A stretch of 64,000 nt of DNA from an uncultured Ruminococcus sp. (GCA_902800795.1 CADCFQ010000004.1:152184-216183); one strand, 5' to 3'. Shown: positions 26,674-37,409, counted from the stretch's first letter. Notes: generated by a model not told the origin, from the sequence alone. Translations and numbers: made by a program.

Positions 26674-26729
26674 ATGATAACACAAAAAATGAAAATGTCA
26701 ATAGCTAGAAACAAATGTAAACGTTACCC
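26674..26729 (-). promoter_or_regulatory. Promoter of the GH26 gene with a cre-like site
   Basis: Minus-strand TTGACA (26701-26696) and TATCAT (26679-26674), spacer 16. On the plus strand at 26716-26729, TGTAAACGTTACCC agrees with the CcpA cre consensus TGWAARCGYTWNCW except at the last base. It lies upstream of the -35 box. CcpA or another LacI-family regulator is inferred. Confidence 0.65.
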
Positions 26730-26756
26730 TTTAAAAATTAATTTTTCAAACAAAAT

Positions 26757-26803
26757 AAAGCGGCGCTCTCCCCCGAAGCAAGGGGCTTTGCACCGCTTTT
26801 TTC
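26757..26803 (-). terminator. Terminator of the htrA-like gene
   Basis: AAAGCGG and CCGCTTT pair around an inner stem-loop (CCCC/GGGG); the minus-strand T-tract is TTTATTTT. Confidence 0.75.
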
Positions 26804-26825
26804 AATCGTTTTCTTGGTGTCCCGC

Positions 26826-28112
26826 TCAGCTTTCGACAAAACCGCCGTTGTCCTCCATCAGCTTGAAGCTGACCGTCAGCGTCTCATACTCTCCGTCGGT
26901 CCCAAGCCTTATCACCTCACAGGTCAGGGTATCGCCGGGCTTTTTATCGGCAAAGATATCCGACACCTTTTCATATTTCAGCGGATCCTTGCCGTCTATC
27001 GAGGTGATGATATCCCCCTCTTCAAGTCCGCTGTTCGCAGCATCACAGCTCTCGTCGATGTCGACCACATAGGCTCCCGCAGGGGTGTTGTTTATCTCGG
27101 CCGTCGTTTCGGTTATAAGATAATAGGTAAGCCCTATCCTTGCCCTGCCGCTGACAAAGCCCTTTTCTATCAGGTCTTCGATTATGGGCTTGAGCTCATC
27201 TGTGGTGACAGCGAAGCCTATTCCCTCATAGTCGTTTGAAGACAGCTTCGAGGAAGTTATGCCTATCACCTGTCCCCACATATTGAACAATCCGCCGCCG
27301 GAGTTTCCGGGGTTTATGGCCGCATCTATCTGGATACAGTCGATATAGTCCGTGCCGTCCTTCGACCTTACCTTTCTGTTCACCGAGGATACGACACCGG
27401 CCGTCACCGAGTTGTTATATCCGGCAGGCGAGCCGATAGTGACTATCTCCTCGCCCTGTTTAACGTCCGCAGAGCTTCCGAACTCGGCAGGCTTAAGACC
27501 CTGGGCATTTATCTTTAACACTGCGATGTCGGTGGTCTGGTCAGCCCCGATGAGCACCGCTGAATACTCGAGCCCGTCATTGGTAACTACCTTTATCCCC
27601 GAATCGCTGTCCTCGACAACATGGGCGTTGGTGACTATATAACCCTTATCGCTCATGATGATTCCGCTGCCCTGCCCTTTTGAAAGCAGTGACTTCGACG
27701 AGGAATAGACCTCGATATATACAACGCTGTCAGCCGCCGCCTTGGCAACGCCCTCAACGGTGTACCTTCCGTCCTCACGGACAAACTCGCCGTCAAGCTC
27801 AGGTCTCTCGGCCACAGGCAGAGTGAAGTTCACTCTCTGTTCGCCTCTTATAAGGTTCCCCAGCCAGCCGTTGCCTCTTAGGGAGATCATAGAGATACCC
27901 ACACCTGCAAACACCAGCAAAAGCATAGCGCTGACAGTAAGGAACACTTTAAGGCCCTTGTGCTTCTTTTTTTCCGCAAGCGGCTTCTTGGCACCTCTCC
28001 AGAAGATATCATCCGTCTGGTCAGCGGTAACAGCCCCTTTGGGCAGACCGACTTTATCGGTGCCTGCCTGCTCCTGTGTTATCTCCTTTTCGGCTTCTTC
28101 AAAATAATCCAC
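26826..28112 (-). CDS. HtrA/DegP-like serine protease with PDZ domain
   Basis: Membrane-anchored surface quality-control protease. A cytosolic N-terminus of about 50 residues precedes one membrane helix (LKVFLTVSAMLLLVFAGVGI). The chymotrypsin-like domain holds the triad: His in VTNAHVV, Asp in TDIAVLK, and Ser in NPGNSGGGL. A PDZ domain ends the protein (SGLEEGDIITSIDGKDPLKY). GTG start at 28112 behind AAGGAG. It lies 71 bases behind a response regulator/histidine kinase pair, an arrangement like CssRS- or WalRK-linked htrA genes, so stress control by that pair is likely. Confidence 0.94.
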   Translation of the reverse strand: MDYFEEAEKEITQEQAGTDKVGLPKGAVTADQTDDIFWRGAKKPLAEKKKHKGLKVFLTVSAMLLLVFAGVGISMISLRGNGWLGNLIRGEQRVNFTLPVAERPELDGEFVREDGRYTVEGVAKAAADSVVYIEVYSSSKSLLSKGQGSGIIMSDKGYIVTNAHVVEDSDSGIKVVTNDGLEYSAVLIGADQTTDIAVLKINAQGLKPAEFGSSADVKQGEEIVTIGSPAGYNNSVTAGVVSSVNRKVRSKDGTDYIDCIQIDAAINPGNSGGGLFNMWGQVIGITSSKLSSNDYEGIGFAVTTDELKPIIEDLIEKGFVSGRARIGLTYYLITETTAEINNTPAGAYVVDIDESCDAANSGLEEGDIITSIDGKDPLKYEKVSDIFADKKPGDTLTCEVIRLGTDGEYETLTVSFKLMEDNGGFVES

Positions 28113-28183
28113 AGCATACTCCTTAAAACAAACGGCATCAGCATCTCACAGGTGTTGTGAAGATCGGATGCCGTTATCTTAGC

Positions 28184-29608
28184 TTAGTTGTTGTCAGCCG
28201 GTTTGTTGGGAAGAGTGAACACGAACTCTGTATACTCTCCCTTGACGCTCCTTACCATTATCTCGCCGCCGTGCAGCCTGACAATGGAGCGCACTATATT
28301 AAGGCCCAATCCCACGCCTGCCTTATCAAGGCCACGGGATTTATCGGTCTTATAAAATCTGTCGAACACCAGCGGCAGCTCGTCTTCAGAAAGGCCTTCG
28401 CCGCTGTTCTTGATAGACACCGCTGTCATAGCGCCCTGTTTCTCGAACGAGAACTCAATGTAGCCGCCCTCATCAACGAACTTGATAGCGTTCTCGATAA
28501 GGTTGTACATTACCTGGTGAACAAGGTCGTTGTCGGCATAAAGGTCCATTCTTTCAGTATCAAGACCTCTGATCTCGATCTTCTTTTCTTCCAGCCTGTT
28601 CTCAAAGGTAACAAGGGTATCCACTATCGGTTCGAGCACCGAGAAATAAGCGAGATTCGGTTCAAGCTCGCCTGCCTCGATCTTAGCAAGGTTGAGCATA
28701 CTGCGCACAAGCCTTGCAAGGCGGTTTACCTCGGAGGAGATTATCCTTAAATACCTCTGCTGCTCCTCGGGCGGGATAGTTCCGTCGAGCATCCCGTCAA
28801 CGAAGCCGCCGATAGAAGTCATAGGTGTCCTCAGCTCATGGGAAACGTTAGCTAAGAAGCTATTTCTCATGGTGTCATAGCTTTTAAGGTTTGCGGTCAT
28901 CTCATTGAAGGAATTTGCCAGCTGGTCAAACTCCGCAACCGAATACTCCGGCAGCGTCACCGAGAAGTCTCCCTTACCTATCTCAACAGAAGCATTGGCT
29001 ATCTCCTTTACAGGCGCCGTCAGCTTTATAGTCATAAAGTATACCAGGAACATAACGATGACCAGCACCATTATCGCCGAGATGATGAACAGCTCGCCGA
29101 TATTCCATAGATACTCGTTCTGCTCGTCCTCGTCAGTCAGCGACAGCAGATAATAATAGGGACCGTTTGCCTTGAACCTCGTTCCTATTATATGCGAATT
29201 CTTGCGCAGACTTCCCCCGAGGTTTGATTTCTTATAGGTATACCCCTCTTTGAAATCCTTCAGTTCCTTCGCAGGTATAGTCTCGGGCAGCTTGAAAGCA
29301 TGATGGGTCGAACAGACTATCACATCTCCGTCATCTGCACAAAGCATAAAATCGACGTTCGTATCGGTAGCATATCTTTCAAACTCCGCCGATATGTCCT
29401 CCTTCCAGCTGGCCGGGTCGTCGCTCATCCGGTCCCTCGCATAGGAAGCAAGCGTCCTTGTCTGCTTTTCAAGAAGGTTCTTCTCGTTGGTAACAAAATA
29501 CCGGGAAGAAACAAGCAGTAATACTGCGCCCAAGCAAACAAAGCTGACGAGTATTACTGCTGAACAAATAGCAAAGTATTTAAAAAATATGCTTACTTTC
29601 TTATTCAT
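28184..29608 (-). CDS. Sensor histidine kinase (HAMP, HisKA, HATPase)
   Basis: Two membrane helices (ICSAVILVSFVCLGAVLLLV and LFIISAIMVLVIVMFLVYFM) bracket an extracellular sensor of about 120 residues. HAMP follows, then the phospho-acceptor His in LANVSHELRTPMTSIGGFVD and an ATPase domain with NLIENAIKFV (N box), DKAGVGLGLNIVRSIV (G boxes). ATG at 29608 overlaps the upstream regulator by eight bases. Partner of that regulator. The signal is unknown; the htrA-like gene downstream suggests envelope stress. Confidence 0.95.
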   Translation of the reverse strand: MNKKVSIFFKYFAICSAVILVSFVCLGAVLLLVSSRYFVTNEKNLLEKQTRTLASYARDRMSDDPASWKEDISAEFERYATDTNVDFMLCADDGDVIVCSTHHAFKLPETIPAKELKDFKEGYTYKKSNLGGSLRKNSHIIGTRFKANGPYYYLLSLTDEDEQNEYLWNIGELFIISAIMVLVIVMFLVYFMTIKLTAPVKEIANASVEIGKGDFSVTLPEYSVAEFDQLANSFNEMTANLKSYDTMRNSFLANVSHELRTPMTSIGGFVDGMLDGTIPPEEQQRYLRIISSEVNRLARLVRSMLNLAKIEAGELEPNLAYFSVLEPIVDTLVTFENRLEEKKIEIRGLDTERMDLYADNDLVHQVMYNLIENAIKFVDEGGYIEFSFEKQGAMTAVSIKNSGEGLSEDELPLVFDRFYKTDKSRGLDKAGVGLGLNIVRSIVRLHGGEIMVRSVKGEYTEFVFTLPNKPADNN

Positions 29609-30305
29609 GAGCTCCTTCTGCGACCTCGAACTTATATCCGACGCCCCAGACAGTCTTGAGTGCCCACTTATCAGAAACACCCTCGAGCTTTTCTCTGAGT
29701 CTCTTTACATGAACGTCGATCGTTCTCGAATCGCCGTAGTACTCAAAGCCCCAGACCTCATCCAGAAGCTGATCTCTGGTATAGACCCTGTTGGGATTGG
29801 ATGCCAGGTGGAAAAGCAGCTCCAGCTCCTTCGGCGGTGTGTCAAGCACCTGTCCGTTTACTCGAAGCTCATACCTTGTCATGTTTACCGACAGCTTGTC
29901 ATACTTGACTTCCTTTACCTCGCTCTCGGCACTGCTCTGTCCGACTCTTCTGTAAACAGCCTTGATCCTTGCGATAACTTCCTTGGTGTCAAACGGCTTT
30001 ACGATGTAGTCGTCTGCTCCCAGCTCAAGACCAAGCACCTTGTCAAAGGTCTCGCTCTTTGCGGTTATCATTATGATCGGCACATTGGACTTCTTTCTGA
30101 TCTCTCTGCATACCTGCCATCCGTCTATGCCGGGAAGCATAACATCCAGAAGGATTATGTCTGGCTTCAGCGCATTGATCTTAACAATGGCCTCCTCGCC
30201 GTCATGTGCAAGTATTACTCCGTAGCCATCCTTTTCAAGATAAAGCCTCAAAAGCTCGCAAATGTTCTTGTCATCATCTACAACCAAAACTCTGCCCAGT
30301 GACAT
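29601..30305 (-). CDS. OmpR/PhoB-family response regulator
   Basis: Receiver domain with acidic pair VVDDDK, phospho-acceptor Asp in DIILLDVMLPGIDG and the Lys in YIVKPFD, then a winged-helix DNA-binding domain (ELELLFHLASNPNRVYTRDQ, WGFEYYGDSRTIDVHVKRLR). 234 residues, full length. AAAGGGGG precedes the ATG at 30305. Co-transcribed with the kinase and probably the htrA-like gene. A TATAAT lies about 100 bases upstream, with no good -35 box. Confidence 0.96.
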   Translation of the reverse strand: MSLGRVLVVDDDKNICELLRLYLEKDGYGVILAHDGEEAIVKINALKPDIILLDVMLPGIDGWQVCREIRKKSNVPIIMITAKSETFDKVLGLELGADDYIVKPFDTKEVIARIKAVYRRVGQSSAESEVKEVKYDKLSVNMTRYELRVNGQVLDTPPKELELLFHLASNPNRVYTRDQLLDEVWGFEYYGDSRTIDVHVKRLREKLEGVSDKWALKTVWGVGYKFEVAEGAHE

Positions 30306-30753
30306 TTATAGTTCCCCCTTTATCATTTTTCTCCCGATCATTCGGGTTTGAATGAAATTTGACTAATCCTGACAATTTCTCTCAATTAATAAATACATTA
30401 TAACAAATTTACAATTGCAAGAGATTAAAACCATGTGAACCAATAGTTAATTTTCATTGATTATAGCATACAAAAGGCCCTCTTGTCAACAAAAAAACCA
30501 ATATTTAAGATAATTAACCAAAATTTTGTTGTTCTCCCCTCTTCTTCGTCCCCACAGCCCCAAAACAGCCTGAAATCGCCCCGGTGCCAAAAAACCGCCA
30601 AACTGCGTGCTTTGCGGTCTTCCGGGTCAAAATATCTTCCGGCCTGCAATTATAAACAATAAGGCAACGTTGTGTAAATTTGCCAAATTTCAAAACTAAT
30701 TAAGCGCTCAATTATGCAGGTCTACAAAGTTTTGTAAAACCCCTTTAAAAGAC
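30306..30753. other. AT-rich intergenic region, mostly without visible features
   Basis: The part next to the response regulator is its leader, with a short CCGATCATTCGG palindrome. The remainder up to the groES promoter shows only A/T tracts and no open frame with a ribosome binding site. Confidence 0.5.
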
Positions 30754-30812
30754 TTGAAAATTATCAAAAAGATGCTAAAATATATTTAGCACTCAAAGCA
30801 AAAGAGTGCTAA
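30754..30812 (+). promoter_or_regulatory. groESL promoter with CIRCE operator
   Basis: TTGAAA (30754-30759) and TAAAAT (30776-30781) are followed by a perfect CIRCE element: TTAGCACTC, nine bases, GAGTGCTAA (30786-30812). CIRCE is the site of the heat-shock repressor HrcA, which is not in this window. Confidence 0.96.
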
Positions 30813-30866
30813 ATATATTTTTGCGATAACAGGAGCGGAACAGAAAAGCCGCTTCTTAACATCTAA

Positions 30867-31154
<288 letters not shown>

Positions 31155-31169
31155 TCAATACGGAGGTAA

Positions 31170-32819
<1,650 letters not shown>

Positions 32820-32937
32820 GTGGCAGGTGCGTGCACCTGCACCCGATACGTTCACAGCATAGAGCGTACTAATAGTTTTGTTGCTCGGTGATTTTCATTT
32901 TGTTTTGGCTTTTACCGAGAGAACGTTAATTAAATTT

Positions 32938-32973
32938 AGCAGCCGCTTCCGGGTTTCGGGAGCGGCTGTTCGT
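32938..32973 (+). terminator. Terminator of groESL
   Basis: AGCCGCTTCC and GGGAGCGGCT pair, followed by GTTCGTTT. Nearly the same stem recurs after the GIY-YIG gene. Confidence 0.75.
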
Positions 32974-33002
32974 TTGACATTAAGCCAGGTTTATGATACA
33001 AT
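32974..33002 (+). promoter_or_regulatory. Promoter of the GIY-YIG gene
   Basis: TTGACA and TACAAT with a 17-base spacer, directly after the groESL terminator. Confidence 0.82.
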
Positions 33003-33028
33003 CATATAGGCGAGGGAGTGTGTTTTCT

Positions 33029-33517
33029 ATGTCAAGTGAGACTTTTGTATATCTTTGCATGGCGTTTTTCATCGCTATGATGATCGCAGGTGTTGTCCTG
33101 CCGATAGCGAACACACTTAGCGTGAAAGCAAAGATAAAAAGGCTGTCAAGAGAAGCCATTGAGATAACTCCCAAGCAGTTTTTCAAGATAAGAAACAGAT
33201 CAAACGGCGGAAGAGGCAGACAGCTGATCTCCAACAAATATGCCTTTGCAGGTGTCTACATCCTGTATAATCACACTAAGGATCTCTACTATGTGGGCCA
33301 GGCCAAGAACGTGTTTTCCCGTGTCAACAGCCACTTTACCGGCCACGGCAACGGCGATGTTTATGCCGATTATAAATACGGCGATGACTTCACTATCAAA
33401 ATGATAGAGCTCAAAGGCAGCGGCTTCAAGACCCTCAACGAGCTGGAACGAAGTGCGATAAAGACCTACAATGCCTATGCCAAAGGCTACAATAAGACCC
33501 GCGGCAACAGAGGATAA
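33029..33517 (+). CDS. Membrane-tethered GIY-YIG nuclease-fold protein
   Basis: 162 residues: an N-terminal membrane helix (FVYLCMAFFIAMMIAGVVLP), a basic linker, and a GIY-YIG fold. The signature tyrosines are in GVYILYNHTKDLYYVGQAKN (near residues 73-92), the conserved Arg in VFSRVNSHF and the metal-binding Glu in LNELERSAIKTYNAYAKGYN. All catalytic positions seem present. GIY-YIG enzymes cut DNA, and some act in DNA uptake or repair; the membrane anchor is unusual. Transcribed alone from its own promoter and closed by its own terminator. Substrate unknown. Confidence 0.8.
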   Translation: MSSETFVYLCMAFFIAMMIAGVVLPIANTLSVKAKIKRLSREAIEITPKQFFKIRNRSNGGRGRQLISNKYAFAGVYILYNHTKDLYYVGQAKNVFSRVNSHFTGHGNGDVYADYKYGDDFTIKMIELKGSGFKTLNELERSAIKTYNAYAKGYNKTRGNRG

Positions 33518-33522
33518 ATGCA

Positions 33523-33555
33523 AAGCCGCTCCCGAACATCCGGGAGCGGCTGTTT
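33523..33555. terminator. Terminator between convergent GIY-YIG and PfkB genes
   Basis: AGCCGCTCCCG and CGGGAGCGGCT form a perfect 11-bp stem followed by GTTTTTATT; an A-rich left side may serve the minus strand. Confidence 0.85.
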
Positions 33556-34458
33556 TTATTCTGTCTGTGATGCTATAAGCTCCTCGACTTCGCCAAGCTT
33601 CGGCGGGTCAAGCGGCAGCGGAAAACGGGAGACAGCGACTCCCGAGCAGGCGCTTGCAAAGCGCACCAGCTCCTCGTCGGAAAAGCCCTTGAGCACACCG
33701 TAAACACAGCCTGCCTTATAGGTGTCTCCGGCTCCCAGCGTGCTCTTCACCCTGACGCTGAAAGGCTTCATCCGCTTTATCTTCTCGCCCTTTCTCGCAA
33801 AAAGCATCTCGCCTTTTCCCTGGGTGATGATAGTAAGCCCTTCGGAGGTTTCCTGCATAAGCTCCATTATCTTCTCCGGCTCCATTCCCGGATAGAGCTG
33901 TGAAGCACATTCGCCGGATATAACATCCACAGCCGCATGGCGGTGAAGAAAGCTGTCGTGGCGGCAGTCGATAGTCACATAGGGGATGCCGTTTTCCAGA
34001 CATATCCTTGCAGCCTTTTCGGACTCGGCGCCGAAATAAGGGTCGACCGCAGCTGCCCTGCAGCCGATGATGTCCTTTTCATCCGGTATATTCCACCAGC
34101 GCTTTCCGGACTGCGCAAGGTGCTGAAAGCGCCCCATGGGCGTGCGCACATCATCCGTGATGATAACATAGTCCATTACCGCAGGGAAATCGTCCCTGAA
34201 TTCGAGCACAGAGAGGTCAACCTTTTTGCTGCCGTAGAAATCACGCATAAGCTTGTGTGCCTCGGGACCCTGCCAGGTGCCTGCAAGGGTCGAAGACACC
34301 CCAAGGCTGTCAAGGACAGTGGCGGCCGTTCCTGTCTCGCCGCCCGGCAGAAAAAAATGCTCGTCTATCTCGGAATACTCGTCCGGCTTCAGGAAGCCGC
34401 CGCTGAGAAGAAAGGAATGTGTGACTATCACCTGACCGAACAGATAAACATCGCTCAT
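33556..34458 (-). CDS. PfkB-family sugar or nucleoside kinase
   Basis: Ribokinase-like fold, 300 residues. The N-terminal glycines (FFLPGGETGTAATVLDSLGV) and the C-terminal anion-hole and base motif STLGAGDTYKAGCVYGVLKG (catalytic Asp in GAGD) are present. These kinases phosphorylate sugars such as ribose, fructose or adenosine; the substrate here cannot be told. It follows a DUF3795-like gene by four bases and shares its promoter. Confidence 0.85.
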   Translation of the reverse strand: MSDVYLFGQVIVTHSFLLSGGFLKPDEYSEIDEHFFLPGGETGTAATVLDSLGVSSTLAGTWQGPEAHKLMRDFYGSKKVDLSVLEFRDDFPAVMDYVIITDDVRTPMGRFQHLAQSGKRWWNIPDEKDIIGCRAAAVDPYFGAESEKAARICLENGIPYVTIDCRHDSFLHRHAAVDVISGECASQLYPGMEPEKIMELMQETSEGLTIITQGKGEMLFARKGEKIKRMKPFSVRVKSTLGAGDTYKAGCVYGVLKGFSDEELVRFASACSGVAVSRFPLPLDPPKLGEVEELIASQTE

Positions 34459-34462
34459 AGTT

Positions 34463-34900
34463 TTACCTCCTTTTGTACATCACTATCTCCGGCTCGCTGC
34501 CGTTAACGGAGTAGCTGCATATAAGTATGAAGCCGGCGTCCGCCACAACACCGTAGCACACTCCCACATCTCCGAATTCGATCTGACAGCCGAGATATAT
34601 CTTTTTGTCGTCCAGAAGCTTGACATTTTTGCCGCTGGGTATGGGGTATTCAAGGTTCACATAGGAGCCCTGGAGCTCATAAAGCTTTTCTGCTCCGGGG
34701 ATATCAAGGGATTTCAGCAAAGCGTTTATCTCACTGAGAAGCTCGTCCTTGAAGCGCTTATAGGACTCCATGCCCCCGAGCTTTATATACTGCGCCGCTA
34801 TGCAGGGCTCACCGAAGGGACAGCCCCCTGTTTTGACACAGCCGCCGCAGCTGTCCTTCATCGCACATTTCGTGCAGTCGGCTCCGCAGATAGTTCCCAT
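34463..34900 (-). CDS. Cys-rich protein with DUF3795-like N-terminus
   Basis: 145 residues. The N-terminus carries a Cys cluster (CGADCTKCAMKDSCGGCVKT, then GGCPFGEPCIAAQYIK) that probably binds zinc or an iron-sulfur cluster. The C-terminal 80 residues (KIYLGCQIEFGDVGVCYGVV, ILICSYSVNGSEPEIVMYKR) form a small beta-rich domain. ATG at 34900 has AAAGGAG upstream. First gene of an operon with the PfkB kinase. Function unknown. Confidence 0.75.
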   Translation of the reverse strand: MGTICGADCTKCAMKDSCGGCVKTGGCPFGEPCIAAQYIKLGGMESYKRFKDELLSEINALLKSLDIPGAEKLYELQGSYVNLEYPIPSGKNVKLLDDKKIYLGCQIEFGDVGVCYGVVADAGFILICSYSVNGSEPEIVMYKRR

Positions 34901-34940
34901 AGAAGCAACTCCTTTCGTTTTCAGATATAATCTTAAAAGC

Positions 34941-35007
34941 ATTATACACCAAACATCCTGTGCTGTCAATAAAAGCTATTGAAAAACGAAGCCATCTGTG
35001 ATATAAT
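34941..35007. promoter_or_regulatory. Divergent promoter pair
   Basis: Minus strand: TTGACA (34969-34964) and TATAAT (34946-34941), spacer 17, for the DUF3795/PfkB operon. Plus strand: TTGAAA (34979-34984) and TATAAT (35002-35007), spacer 17, for the small gene at 35030. The two -35 boxes are nine bases apart. Confidence 0.85.
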
Positions 35008-35029
35008 CAGACCAGACAGAGGTGATACT

Positions 35030-35221
35030 ATGATGCACAAGGTAAGAGTGAAAGTTCCGGTCACAAAGAGAGGTCTTTTCGGCAGGAAGAAGACCGTTTA
35101 TCAGTGGCGCACCCTTAGGGTAGACGCAAAGACGTATAAAGAGCTTATGCGCCGCAATAAAAACCGCCCTTTCACTATCGAAGAGATGATGATCTATGAC
35201 GATCTGTTTGACGATGAATAA
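35030..35221 (+). CDS. Small charged protein, unknown
   Basis: 63 residues with a basic first half (KVRVKVPVTKRGLFGRKKTV) and an acidic end (TIEEMMIYDDLFDDE). No signal peptide or membrane segment. GAGGTGAT precedes the ATG at 35030, and a strong promoter drives it, so it is probably real. No family recognised. Confidence 0.6.
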   Translation: MMHKVRVKVPVTKRGLFGRKKTVYQWRTLRVDAKTYKELMRRNKNRPFTIEEMMIYDDLFDDE

Positions 35222-35291
35222 CTCCTTAGTCACGATCATAATACAATTACAACACGCACAAAAAGCAACAGCGTTTTTTGTGCAAAAATGC

Positions 35292-35320
35292 TTGACATTG
35301 ATAATAAGATGTGTTATAAT
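35292..35320 (+). promoter_or_regulatory. Promoter of typA
   Basis: TTGACA and TATAAT with a 17-base spacer, about 215 bases before the typA start. Confidence 0.88.
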
Positions 35321-35326
35321 AGCCTC

Positions 35327-35534
35327 TGTAAGTAAATATGAGCTTTTTCGCCTTGCGGTACCGTTTGCCGCAGGGTCGTTTTGCTGTAATGGGGAGTTTT
35401 GTGATTTTGTTCAGTTTGCAGCTCGCCCCTTTTGCAAAAATTATTTAGTTTTCCGAAGTTTAAAAGAATAATTATTTTAACTTAAAAATTGTGAAATAAT
35501 GGGCTTTCGGCCAAGACCTGATGGAGGTAGGACT
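35327..35534 (+). promoter_or_regulatory. Long typA leader
   Basis: About 208 untranslated bases. CCTTGCGGTACC and GGTTTGCCGCAGG-like sequence can pair weakly near the 5' end; the rest is T-rich. No riboswitch class was recognised and no intrinsic terminator seen. Confidence 0.4.
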
Positions 35535-37355
35535 ATGACAGTAAGGGAAGATCTAAGGAACGTTGCGATAATCGCTCACGTTGACCACGGCAAGACAACT
35601 CTCGTCGATCAGATGCTCAAGCAGAGCGGAACTTTCAGAGAGAACCAGGCTGTGGAAGAGCGTGTTATGGACTCCAACGACATCGAGCGAGAGAGAGGAA
35701 TAACCATTCTCGCCAAGAACACATCTATAAAGTATAAGGACACAAAGATCAATATCATCGACACTCCCGGCCATGCTGATTTCGGCGGCGAGGTAGAGCG
35801 TGTGCTTAAAATGGTAAACGGCGTTATCCTGCTGGTAGACGCTGCCGAGGGTCCTATGCCCCAGACAAGGTTCGTTCTCCAGAAGGCTCTGGAGCTTGGT
35901 CACAAGATCATCATCGCCGTTAACAAGATAGACAAGCCCGACGCAAGGCTCAACGAGGTCGTGGATGAGGTGCTTGAGCTTCTTATTGACCTTGATGCCA
36001 CCGACGAACAGCTTGACAGCCCCGTGCTTTTCTGCTCGGGACGTGACGGCACGGCATCGCTGACTATGGAGATCGGCAAGGATATGACTCCTCTGTTCGA
36101 TATGATACTTGAATACATCCCTGCTCCCAAGGTAGATACCGAGAGCTCTATGCAGTATCTTGTTTCGGCTATCGACTATAACGAGTATGTGGGAAGAATT
36201 GCTATAGGCCGTATCGAGCGTGGCGAGATGAAGGTAAACCAGGACGTTACTATCGGAGACTTCCACGAAACGAAGAAAGAATACCGTGGAAAGATAGTTA
36301 CGATGTATCAGATAGAGGGACTTGAAAGGGTGCCCTGCCAGAGCGCCAAGGCAGGAGACATCGTGTGCATAAGCGGTATCGAGAATATTACCATAGGCGA
36401 CACTATCTGCCAGTTCGGCAATTTTGAGCCTATCCCGTTCGTGAAGATATCGGAGCCTACCGTCGAGATGACATTCAGCGTAAACAATTCACCGTTTGCC
36501 GGAAGAGAGGGCAAGTTCGTTACTTCCCGTCAGCTAAGAGAGAGACTGTTCAAGGAGCTTCTCAAAGACGTTTCTTTAAGAGTCAGCGAGACAGACTCCA
36601 CAGACAGCTTCAAGGTAGCAGGCAGAGGCGAGATGCACCTTTCGATACTCATCGAGAATATGAGAAGAGAGGGCTATGAGCTGGGCGTTTCCACACCTCA
36701 CGTTCTTTATAAAGAGATCGAGGGCAAGCTCTGCGAGCCTATCGAGAGACTTGTTATCGATGTTCCTGAAACAGCTGTGGGCTCTATCATGGAGAAGATA
36801 GGATCGAGAAAGGGCGAGCTCCAGGAGATGACTCCTGTGGGCAGCAGAATGAGGCTCGAGTTCCTTATCCCTGCAAGAGGCCTTTTCGGATATAAGAGCG
36901 AGTTCCTTACCGACACCAAGGGCGAGGGAATAATGAGCTCGGTATTCCACAGCTATGAGCAGTATAAGGGAGATATCCCCAAGCGTTCCACAGGCTCGCT
37001 GGTGGCTTTTGAAACAGGCGAGGCTGTTACCTACGGTCTGTTCAATGCACAGGAGAGAGGCGAGCTCTTCATCGGTGCCGGCACCCCTGTTTATGAGGGA
37101 ATGATAGTCGGTGCTTCTCCCAAGCAGGAAGACCTGGTGGTAAATGTCTGCAAGAAAAAGCATCTGACAAACACCCGTGCAAGCGGTTCGGATGATGCAC
37201 TCAGACTTATCCCGCCCAGGATAATGAGCCTTGAGGACTGTCTCGAATTCATCGCAGACGATGAGCTCCTTGAGATAACTCCAAAGAACATCAGGATAAG
37301 AAAGAAGACCCTCTCCAACAGCCAGAGAGCTAAGGACAGAGCAAAGCTTGGATAA
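35535..37355 (+). CDS. typA: Ribosome-associated GTPase TypA/BipA
   Basis: Translational GTPase related to EF-G that binds the 70S ribosome and helps assembly and growth under stress. G1 AHVDHGKTTLVDQM, G2 ERERGITILAKN, G3 DTPGHADFGGEV and G4 NKIDKPDA are intact, and the BipA-specific C-terminal domain ends near SNSQRAKDRAKL. ATG at 35535 behind TGGAGGT gives 606 residues, the usual length. Transcribed alone. Confidence 0.97.
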   Translation: MTVREDLRNVAIIAHVDHGKTTLVDQMLKQSGTFRENQAVEERVMDSNDIERERGITILAKNTSIKYKDTKINIIDTPGHADFGGEVERVLKMVNGVILLVDAAEGPMPQTRFVLQKALELGHKIIIAVNKIDKPDARLNEVVDEVLELLIDLDATDEQLDSPVLFCSGRDGTASLTMEIGKDMTPLFDMILEYIPAPKVDTESSMQYLVSAIDYNEYVGRIAIGRIERGEMKVNQDVTIGDFHETKKEYRGKIVTMYQIEGLERVPCQSAKAGDIVCISGIENITIGDTICQFGNFEPIPFVKISEPTVEMTFSVNNSPFAGREGKFVTSRQLRERLFKELLKDVSLRVSETDSTDSFKVAGRGEMHLSILIENMRREGYELGVSTPHVLYKEIEGKLCEPIERLVIDVPETAVGSIMEKIGSRKGELQEMTPVGSRMRLEFLIPARGLFGYKSEFLTDTKGEGIMSSVFHSYEQYKGDIPKRSTGSLVAFETGEAVTYGLFNAQERGELFIGAGTPVYEGMIVGASPKQEDLVVNVCKKKHLTNTRASGSDDALRLIPPRIMSLEDCLEFIADDELLEITPKNIRIRKKTLSNSQRAKDRAKLG

Positions 37356-37361
37356 TAAAGC

Positions 37362-37397
37362 AAACAGCACGCTGTAAATTTCAGCGTGCTGTTTTTA
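37362..37397 (+). terminator. Terminator of typA
   Basis: ACAGCACGCTG and CAGCGTGCTGT form a perfect 11-bp stem followed by TTTTTA. Confidence 0.93.
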
Positions 37398-37409
37398 GTT
37401 ACTCTTTTG

